Assembly (NCBI GenBank): GCA_958444395.1
Contig: CAUCOL010000051.1
Location: forward strand, 1 to 9,109
Origin: an uncultured Lachnospiraceae bacterium
Lineage (GTDB): Bacteria > Bacillota > Clostridia > Lachnospirales > Lachnospiraceae
Length of the DNA stretch: 9,109 nucleotides
Reading direction: 5' to 3'
Under the pieces are notes generated by a model. The model was not told the DNA's origin. It worked only from the letters and a program-made list of their open reading frames with translations, and did no database searches. This document shows, piece by piece, positions 1 through 5,008 of this stretch; position 1 is the stretch's first letter, and each line of letters opens with the position of its first letter. The position numbers were made by a program, and so were the translations under genes.

Positions 1-512
1 CCCAGGGTGCGGATCATTTTGATCTTTTCCGGATCCATTTCCTGAAAGCTGTTATACAGTGTGATCGTTGTACTGAATACTGCCACAGATACGGCAGCGA
101 CGATGATCGTTTTTATATTATTGCCCAGCCAGACGATAAATACAGGTGCCAGAGCAGTTTTTGGAAGACTGTTTAATACAACCAGATAAGGCTCTGTGAT
201 GCGTGCTGCCCAGTGGTTCCACCAAAGCAGGACAGCCAGAAGGATACCCAGCAGAATAACCAGAAAAAAACTTAAAAAGGTTTCACCCAGTGTGATGCCG
301 ATGTGATAAAAGATCGAACCGTCTTTTGCCATTTCGAGGAAACAGAGAACAATGCGCCCGGGAGAACTGAAAATAAAGGCATCCAGCAGGCCGATGTGTG
401 TACTGATCTCCCAAAGGGCGATAAACAGGATCAAAAATAGGATCTGCAGCAGCAGAATGGCGATTTTTTTTCGGCGGGCTTTTCGGATAAAGGCAGCCTG
501 TGCATTACTCAT
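1..512 (-). CDS. ABC transporter permease, NitT/TauT (SsuC-like) family, partial
   Basis: Membrane permease of an importer of the nitrate/sulfonate/taurine/thiamine-precursor class. The ATG is at 512 on the minus strand, and 170 codons are visible before the gene leaves the window; family members are usually about 250 residues, so roughly the last third is missing. After a basic N-terminus (RKARRKK), hydrophobic segments lie at about residues 17-36, 73-97, 109-129 and 132-153. The stretch NSLPKTALAPVFIVWLG (114-130) followed by the Y-N-S-F-Q-E-MDPEKIK-RTLG region is the typical beginning of the cytoplasmic EAA loop that docks on the ATPase. The start overlaps the ATPase stop in ATGAGTAA (8 bp), implying coupled translation; a GAAGGAG site sits about 10 nt upstream. 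The substrate cannot be read from this gene. Family assignment is firm, specificity unknown. Confidence 0.88.
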   Translation of the reverse strand, partial: MSNAQAAFIRKARRKKIAILLLQILFLILFIALWEISTHIGLLDAFIFSSPGRIVLCFLEMAKDGSIFYHIGITLGETFLSFFLVILLGILLAVLLWWNHWAARITEPYLVVLNSLPKTALAPVFIVWLGNNIKTIIVAAVSVAVFSTTITLYNSFQEMDPEKIKMIRTL

Positions 513-1257
513 GGTGATTCAGCTCCTTCCATACCAGATTGAAATAGTCTTTAAATTCCGGTGCACTTCGGGAAGCAAAAGGTGTCCTTTTTCCGGGACA
601 GGTCAGCCGGATGTCGAGTTCTTTACAGATCGTGGCAGGACGGGCAGACAATACAAGGATCCGATCTGCCATACTGATTGCTTCGGAGATATCGTGGGTG
701 ATCAACAGCGCTGTTTTGTGTTCCTGGTGCAGGATTTCCCAGATGTCGTCAGCAACTGATAGACGTGTCTGATAATCAAGAGCAGAGAAGGGTTCATCCA
801 GAAGCAGCAGATCCGGTTCCAGCATCAGAGTACGGATCAGTGCGGCACGCTGGCGCATACCACCGGACAGCTGATCGGGTTTGGCATGCTTAAAGCCAAC
901 CAGACCATAATTATTCAGCATCGTGTCGATCTGCAGATAGTGATAGTTTGAAAGCTGATGGTGGATCTCCGGTCCAAGTGCCAGATTTTTGCGAATATCC
1001 CGCCATTCCAGCAGATGGTCTTTTTGCAGCATATAGCCAATCTTCTTGCCGGGGCTGAGTCGGATTACTCCCTCGTCCGGTGTAAGGAGCTGACAGATCA
1101 GGGATAAAAGAGTAGATTTACCACATCCGCTGGGACCAACGATGGCAACAAATTCGCCTTTTTTTATAGAAAATTGTATCTCTTTTAAAACAGGAGTTTC
1201 TCCCTGCAATGTATGGTAAGCATAGGAAAGATGATCTATTTCCAGCAGATGTTCCAT
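505..1257 (-). CDS. ABC transporter ATP-binding protein, NitT/TauT (SsuB-like) family
   Basis: Cytoplasmic ATPase driving the importer whose permease follows directly. It is 250 aa with the start chosen at 1257; a longer reading from 1284 is possible, but GGGAGGA lies 8 nt before 1257 and would fall inside the longer version. Visible motifs are Walker A GPSGCGKST (41-49), Q-loop Q78, LLEW (82-85, where SsuB/TauB/ThiZ relatives have LLPW), signature LSGGMRQR (130-137), Walker B LLLLDEP (150-156), D-loop SALD and switch histidine H188 in LLITHD. All catalytic elements are present and the length is normal for this class. The gene leads a minus-strand operon with the permease. No substrate-binding protein gene lies on its promoter side, so it probably lies further left. 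Substrate may be a sulfonate, taurine, nitrate or pyrimidine thiamine precursor; no TPP riboswitch was seen upstream. Confidence 0.93.
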   Translation of the reverse strand: MEHLLEIDHLSYAYHTLQGETPVLKEIQFSIKKGEFVAIVGPSGCGKSTLLSLICQLLTPDEGVIRLSPGKKIGYMLQKDHLLEWRDIRKNLALGPEIHHQLSNYHYLQIDTMLNNYGLVGFKHAKPDQLSGGMRQRAALIRTLMLEPDLLLLDEPFSALDYQTRLSVADDIWEILHQEHKTALLITHDISEAISMADRILVLSARPATICKELDIRLTCPGKRTPFASRSAPEFKDYFNLVWKELNHHE

Positions 1258-1462
1258 ATCGACATTCCTCCCACACCGGTACAACGAAAGAGAAGCAGCA
1301 GAGATTTTATACAGAATGACCGCTTAGAAGTCGTTGCATCAGAATCTTTTAGATTACTATATGTTCCGAAAAAATAATCGTGCAGGAATATTTTCAGGAA
1401 CTATATGAAATACTATTACCGTAAAATGAATTGATTCCACGATGTGGAAGAAAGGAAGGTCT
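1258..1462. other. Divergent intergenic region between ABC operon and lipoprotein gene
   Basis: This 205-bp AT-rich gap holds the control regions of two diverging units. I see no convincing small gene. On the minus strand a TATAAA lies at 1311-1306 without a good -35. No riboswitch-like conserved core was recognised. Both adjoining genes have strong ribosome binding sites: GGGAGGA for the ATPase and AAAGGAAGG for the lipoprotein. Confidence 0.5.
1334..1363 (+). promoter_or_regulatory. Weak candidate promoter of the lipoprotein gene with internal dyad
   Basis: TTGCAT (1334-1339) and TATATG (1358-1363) are separated by 18 bp, about 100 bp before the lipoprotein ATG. The spacer contains AATCT-TTT-AGATT (1343-1355), a perfect 5-bp inverted repeat that could be an operator. 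Both boxes are poor matches and a 5-bp repeat is easily due to chance, so this is only a candidate. Confidence 0.2.
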
Positions 1463-1879
1463 ATGTTAAAAAAGAAATTTATTGTTTTAGGAGCAATTAT
1501 GACATTTACTGCGATGACATTGGTTGGCTGTGGCAATGCGGATAACAATAATTCCGTTACATCCGGTGTGACCCAGAGTCCGGATACGGATAATGTTACA
1601 ACGGATATGCCGGCTGCCAGTGCGGATGGAAATGAAAATGGCGGTGTGGTCGATGATCTGGAAAATGGTGCTGAAGATGCGATCGACGGTGTAGGAGATG
1701 CCGTTGACGATGCTGTGGATGATCTGGATGGAGCAAACGATACAACAGAGAATACGGATGGAAATACAGATCAAAATACGGACAGAAATACGAATAAAAA
1801 TACAGACAAAAATAAAAATACCAACAAGAATACGAAGAGGGATGCCAAAAAAGGGACAGCTGCTACGCCTGCCAGATAA
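1463..1879 (+). CDS. Small secreted lipoprotein with acidic middle and NT-repeat basic tail
   Basis: Putative surface lipoprotein of 138 aa, function unknown. An upstream in-frame ATG exists at 1442, but AAAGGAAGG ending just before 1463 and the normal signal peptide both favour 1463. The N-terminus is MLKKK, then a hydrophobic core and lipobox LVGC with Cys23 as the lipidation site, so the mature protein should be anchored on the outer face of the membrane. The mature chain has no hydrophobic core and looks disordered: polar N/T/S-rich to about residue 55, strongly acidic around 60-92 (GGVVDDLENGAEDAIDG, DAVDDAVDDLDG), then tetrapeptides N-T-[D/N]-x from residue 97 to about 126, drifting to Lys/Arg and ending AATPAR. 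Cell-wall association through the basic tail is possible but is inference. The gene stands alone, convergent with the next. Confidence 0.8.
   Translation: MLKKKFIVLGAIMTFTAMTLVGCGNADNNNSVTSGVTQSPDTDNVTTDMPAASADGNENGGVVDDLENGAEDAIDGVGDAVDDAVDDLDGANDTTENTDGNTDQNTDRNTNKNTDKNKNTNKNTKRDAKKGTAATPAR
1751..1840 (+). repeat. 12-bp tandem repeat inside the lipoprotein gene
   Basis: Seven full copies and one half copy (AATAAA at 1811-1816) of a 12-bp unit of the form AATACNNANNNN, in register with the reading frame. Unit starts are 1751, 1763, 1775, 1787, 1799, 1817 and 1829. Each unit encodes N-T-D/N/K-x. The first five letters, AATAC, are constant in all full units, while the rest varies so that early copies encode Asp and late copies encode Lys/Arg. 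Confidence 0.85.
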
Positions 1880-1903
1880 TACGTGTTCCTGTAACAATCA
1901 AAA

Positions 1904-1948
1904 AAACAGACCGGGACAGCAGATAGGTTTCCCTGCACCGGTCTGTTT
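1904..1948. terminator. Bidirectional intrinsic terminator between convergent genes
   Basis: AAACAGACCGG (1904-1914) and CCGGTCTGTTT (1938-1948) form a perfect 11-bp stem, and an inner GCAG/CTGC (1919-1922 with 1933-1936) can extend it. On the minus strand the stem runs straight into a T run (complement of 1900-1906), making an excellent terminator 22 nt after the HAD-GNAT stop. On the plus strand the trailing CAGTTTTGGTTT is a weaker but plausible T tract for the lipoprotein transcript. Confidence 0.85.
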
Positions 1949-1969
1949 CAGTTTTGGTTTATCTGTATG

Positions 1970-2965
1970 CTAATCAAAATGGATCGCATATAAGAAGCAG
2001 TCTTTGTCATGCCATGAAATCTCCTTTTCCAGTGTCATGTTCAGATTCTGTGCGGTATGGATGGAACGTGTGTTGTGTTTTTCGATCACAGCAACGATCC
2101 GGTGGATATCCAGTTCATCATGTGCATAGGCAAGAACGGCACGGCAGCATTCCAAAGCATAACCATATCCCCAATGGTGACTGTCCAAAAGATAGGACAG
2201 CATAATCTCTTCTCTGCCATCGATCTGGTGATTCTCGATACCACAGCGTCCGATAATGCCGTGGGTTGTTTTACTGAAAACTCCCCAGAGACCATAGCCA
2301 TAGAAAGAGTAGACATTCCGAATATATGCCCGTAGTTTATTGACCTCGATCTCACGATAGTCATCAATATTGTCAATGTATTTGCGGATCTGGGGATCCT
2401 GATAGATCTGATACAGATCATCAATATCCTCCTCAGCCAGTTCGCGGATGATCAGTCGTCTGGTATCGGCGATAGTTACCGGCTTTCCACGGCTGCGCAG
2501 CCATACATTCTGAAAGAAGGAAGGGATCAAATCTTCAAAGGATTCGATCAGAACCAGAGCCTCCTTCATGAAGTGTACATAAGAATCCACCGGGGTATAT
2601 CCGATCGAACCGATCCGGAGTGATGCGGCTTCCTGAATATTCTCGGGATCACTGCTGACATATAATACAGAGTCTGCACTGGTTCCCAGTCGCTGCAGCA
2701 TCTGCGTGAACAGATGGTTCATCGGAGTCATGGACGGATCTGCCAGCAGACGGTCGACATAGCGGTGCATACCGGACTGCCGCAGATAAAACTCCGTTTC
2801 GCGGCGGGAATACAGGGAAATGACAGCAGTCAGAATATCCTGCTTATGTAAGGCTTTTAACAAGTGGACAATGCCTGGAACGGCATGTGGAATATCCTCC
2901 TGCTTCCGGTCAGAAACCGTCGGAAGAAGAATGGAATGTAAATCAAAAAGAATGGCACGTAACAT
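1970..2965 (-). CDS. HAD-like domain fused to GNAT-family N-acetyltransferase
   Basis: A 331-aa two-domain protein. Residues 1-150 have a HAD-phosphatase layout: a hydrophobic strand ending in FDLHS (7-11), a helical cap-like stretch, VISLYS (48-53) at the motif II position, and VLYVSSDPENIQEAASLRIGSIGY (from residue 100) at the motif IV position. The usual DxDGT is replaced by D8-L-H10-S-I, so the general acid/base Asp is missing, and no clear motif III lysine is seen; phosphatase activity is doubtful. Residues 168-331 form a RimJ/RimL-type GNAT domain: RRLIIRELAEEDIDDLYQIY at its start, GIIGRCGIE in the core and HHWGYGYALE in the acetyl-CoA pyrophosphate-binding loop, then HRIVAVIEKHNTRSIHTAQNLNM. 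It probably acetylates a protein or small-molecule amine; the target is unknown. AAAGGAGGG lies 6 nt before the ATG. It is a single-gene unit, divergent from the DUF1015 gene. Confidence 0.85.
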   Translation of the reverse strand: MLRAILFDLHSILLPTVSDRKQEDIPHAVPGIVHLLKALHKQDILTAVISLYSRRETEFYLRQSGMHRYVDRLLADPSMTPMNHLFTQMLQRLGTSADSVLYVSSDPENIQEAASLRIGSIGYTPVDSYVHFMKEALVLIESFEDLIPSFFQNVWLRSRGKPVTIADTRRLIIRELAEEDIDDLYQIYQDPQIRKYIDNIDDYREIEVNKLRAYIRNVYSFYGYGLWGVFSKTTHGIIGRCGIENHQIDGREEIMLSYLLDSHHWGYGYALECCRAVLAYAHDELDIHRIVAVIEKHNTRSIHTAQNLNMTLEKEISWHDKDCFLYAIHFD

Positions 2966-2999
2966 AAAAATCCCTCCTTTTCCGAAATCTATATCTATT

Positions 3000-3028
3000 A
3001 TTATACCGCAGTTTCTGCTATAATAACA
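3000..3028 (-). promoter_or_regulatory. Candidate promoter of the HAD-GNAT gene
   Basis: On the minus strand a perfect TATAAT occupies 3005-3000, about 35 bp before the ATG at 2965. The hexamer 17 bp upstream (TGTTAT, 3028-3023) is a poor -35. The -10 box is one arm of the dyad shared with the plus-strand promoter, so the two promoters overlap and RNA polymerase probably cannot use both at once. Confidence 0.5.
3016..3024 (+). promoter_or_regulatory. Extended -10 promoter of the DUF1015-glgB-mscS run
   Basis: TGCTATAAT is a perfect extended -10 element (TGnTATAAT), which explains the lack of a recognisable -35. Transcription would begin near 3031, leaving a leader of about 54 nt before the ATG at 3085. 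This also argues against the TTG at 3037 as the start codon. Confidence 0.65.
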
Positions 3029-3084
3029 GTAAAAAATTGGACATAAAACAGAAAAATTATCCTGTTTTGGGAATGGAGGATATT

Positions 3085-4323
3085 ATGGCAGATATTAAGC
3101 CTTTTGTTGCAGTAAGACCTGTGGAGAAGCTGGCAGACAGGGTGGCTGCATTACCATATGATGTGTATAACCGGAAGGAAGCGTGTGCAGAGGTTCAGAG
3201 AGAACCGTTATCCTTTCTGAAGATTGACCGTGCAGAGACACAGTTTTCGGAGGACGTTGATACATATGATGACAGAGTCTATGCAAAGGCAAAGGAACTG
3301 TTAGAGCAGATGGAGCAGGAAGGAATCTACCAGACGGATCCGCAGAGTGGATATTATGTTTATCAGCTGGTGATGGATGGACGCAGTCAGACGGGGATCG
3401 TGGCATGTGCCAGTGTGGATGATTATCTGAATAATGTGATCAAGAAGCATGAGAATACCAGAGAGGAAAAGGAGCAGGATCGTATCCGTCATGTAGATAC
3501 TTTAAGTGCACAGACAGGACCGATCTTTCTGGCATACCGATCCTGCGCACAGATCAATGCAGTGGTAGAACAGGTGACAAAGGAGACAAAGCCGCTTTAT
3601 GATTTTACTGCGGTGGATGGAATCACACACCGCGTCTGGAAGATTGCCGTACCGGAGCAGGTCGAGACGCTCCGTCAGGCTTTTGCGCAGATGGAAGCGA
3701 TCTATATTGCAGACGGACATCATCGTGCTGCCTCTGCCGTGAAGGTAGGACTTAAGAGGAGAGCCGAACATCCGGATTATAATGGGACAGAAGAATTTAA
3801 TTATTTTCTTTCGGTACTTTTCCCAGATGATCAGTTGATGATTATGGATTATAACCGTTGTGTGAAGGATCTGAATGGTATGACGAAAGAGACATTTCTG
3901 GAACGTATTCGTCAGGACTTTGCCGTGCGGGAACTGCCGGAGAGACAGTCCCCATCCTCAAAGGGAACCTTTACCATGTATCTGGAGGGAAAGTGGTATG
4001 AACTTACATGCAGTGAAGCGATGCGTTCTATTACAGATCCGGTGGCTTCGCTGGATGTATCACTGCTGCAGGACTATCTGTTAAAACCGGTGCTTGGCAT
4101 CGAGGATCCGAGAACAGACAGCCGGATCGATTTTATTGGCGGGATCCGTGGGTTAAAGGAGCTGGAGAAGCGTGCCGACAGTGATATGAAGGTGGCATTT
4201 GCGATGTATCCGACCTCGATCGCAGAACTGTTTTCTGTAGCAGATGCAGGACTTCTGATGCCGCCGAAGTCCACCTGGTTTGAACCGAAACTTCGCAGCG
4301 GTTTATTTATACATAAGATCTGA
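3085..4323 (+). CDS. DUF1015 family protein (COG4198-like)
   Basis: A soluble protein of 412 aa, the normal size for DUF1015. The start at 3085 is chosen because GGAGG lies 5-6 nt upstream and the family typically opens with MADIKPF; an in-frame TTG at 3037 would begin almost at the predicted transcript start. Recognisable blocks are FVAVRPVEKLADRVAALPYDVYN near the N-terminus, a central IADGHHRAAS with D210-G-H212-H213-R214, and the C-terminal MPPKSTWFEPKLRSG. The ADGHHR block resembles the nucleotide-handling motif of the ParB/sulfiredoxin fold (GCHR in sulfiredoxin, also the fold of the serine kinases SerK and SbnI), so a kinase or phosphotransfer role is a reasonable guess. From memory, relatives often sit beside serA/serC; neither is in this window. 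It opens the plus-strand run, 22 nt before the DUF624 gene. The biochemical role is not established here. Confidence 0.88.
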   Translation: MADIKPFVAVRPVEKLADRVAALPYDVYNRKEACAEVQREPLSFLKIDRAETQFSEDVDTYDDRVYAKAKELLEQMEQEGIYQTDPQSGYYVYQLVMDGRSQTGIVACASVDDYLNNVIKKHENTREEKEQDRIRHVDTLSAQTGPIFLAYRSCAQINAVVEQVTKETKPLYDFTAVDGITHRVWKIAVPEQVETLRQAFAQMEAIYIADGHHRAASAVKVGLKRRAEHPDYNGTEEFNYFLSVLFPDDQLMIMDYNRCVKDLNGMTKETFLERIRQDFAVRELPERQSPSSKGTFTMYLEGKWYELTCSEAMRSITDPVASLDVSLLQDYLLKPVLGIEDPRTDSRIDFIGGIRGLKELEKRADSDMKVAFAMYPTSIAELFSVADAGLLMPPKSTWFEPKLRSGLFIHKI

Positions 4324-4345
4324 TGGAATGATTTTGGAGGAGAAT

Positions 4346-5008
4346 GTGAAAAGTTTTTTGATGCCGGATGGCAAACCGATGACTTTTATTGCAAAGTGTC
4401 TTGACTTTGTAGTACTCAATATTCTGTTTTTTGTATGCTGTATTCCGGTCATTACGGCAGGAGCAGCATGGACAGCCTTTTATTACAGCCTGATCAAAAG
4501 TCTGAAAAGAGATCGGGGGAGTGCCGTAAAGGAATACCTGAGGGGATTTCGTGATAACTTTAAACAGGCAACGATTCTGTGGCTATGTATTTTGGCGGTG
4601 GCAGCAGGAATCCTGGCAGGCATTGTGGCAGCACTTACCTATACATCCGGCGCAGTGCAGGCAATCTGCCTGGGCATAGGATTTGCTGTGATTCTGCAGC
4701 TGCTGGTGGTAATCGTATATGCATTTCCGGTTTTGTCACGTTTTCAGACAACCTGGCAGGGAATATTACAGACGATTCCTTCCGTGGCGATGAAGAATGT
4801 TTTGGCAACAGCGGTTATGGCTTGTCTGTTCGGAATATTTGTAGCATTAATGGGAATGTATCTGCTGCAGCTGCCGTTTCTGATTTTATTTATGCCGGGG
4901 ATCATGCTGTTGATCCTGTCACAGATGCTGGAGCCGATCCTGTTTGGTTATATGTCCGAGGAGGAACAGGCTGCATGGACGGAAGAGGAGGGCGATGAGG
5001 ATGAATAA
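4346..5008 (+). CDS. DUF624 / YesL-like integral membrane protein
   Basis: A polytopic membrane protein of about 220 aa. I place the start at GTG 4346: GGAGG at 4336-4340 sits 5 nt before it, and the resulting (M)KSFLMPDGKPMTF matches the usual YesL-like opening. An in-frame ATG at 4328 (226 aa) lacks a ribosome binding site and is the alternative. Hydrophobic segments lie at about 20-42, 77-98, 104-130, 153-174 and 177-201. The first contains CCIPVITAGAAWTAFYY, which corresponds to the conserved P-V-T-x-G-A-x-x-T-A-x-Y of DUF624. It ends in an acidic tail (SEEEQAAWTEEEGDEDE). Relatives often accompany carbohydrate ABC transporters and their molecular role is unknown; here the partner is glgB. 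The stop overlaps the glgB start by 8 bp (ATGAATAA), so the two should be translationally coupled. Confidence 0.85.
   Translation: MKSFLMPDGKPMTFIAKCLDFVVLNILFFVCCIPVITAGAAWTAFYYSLIKSLKRDRGSAVKEYLRGFRDNFKQATILWLCILAVAAGILAGIVAALTYTSGAVQAICLGIGFAVILQLLVVIVYAFPVLSRFQTTWQGILQTIPSVAMKNVLATAVMACLFGIFVALMGMYLLQLPFLILFMPGIMLLILSQMLEPILFGYMSEEEQAAWTEEEGDEDE

Noticed and set aside
352..759. Plus-strand frame over the ABC ATPase and permease genes
   Set aside because: Antisense to two motif-rich ABC genes, with no ribosome binding site and no recognisable domain.
1258..1284. Nine-codon longer start of the ABC ATPase (from 1284)
   Set aside because: The strong GGGAGGA site lies inside this extension and serves the ATG at 1257.
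1258..1440. Thiamine pyrophosphate riboswitch ahead of the ABC genes
   Set aside because: No CTGAGA-like core or other conserved TPP element was found on the minus strand.
1357..1897. Minus-strand open frames across the lipoprotein gene (1357-1548, 1487-1897) with repetitive Ile/Cys/Arg wording
   Set aside because: They are antisense to a gene with a signal peptide, lipobox and ribosome binding site. The repetitive wording is the 12-bp repeat read backwards.
3037..3084. Upstream TTG start for the DUF1015 gene
   Set aside because: It would sit about 6 nt from the predicted transcript start and lacks a ribosome binding site. The ATG at 3085 has GGAGG and the family's usual N-terminus.
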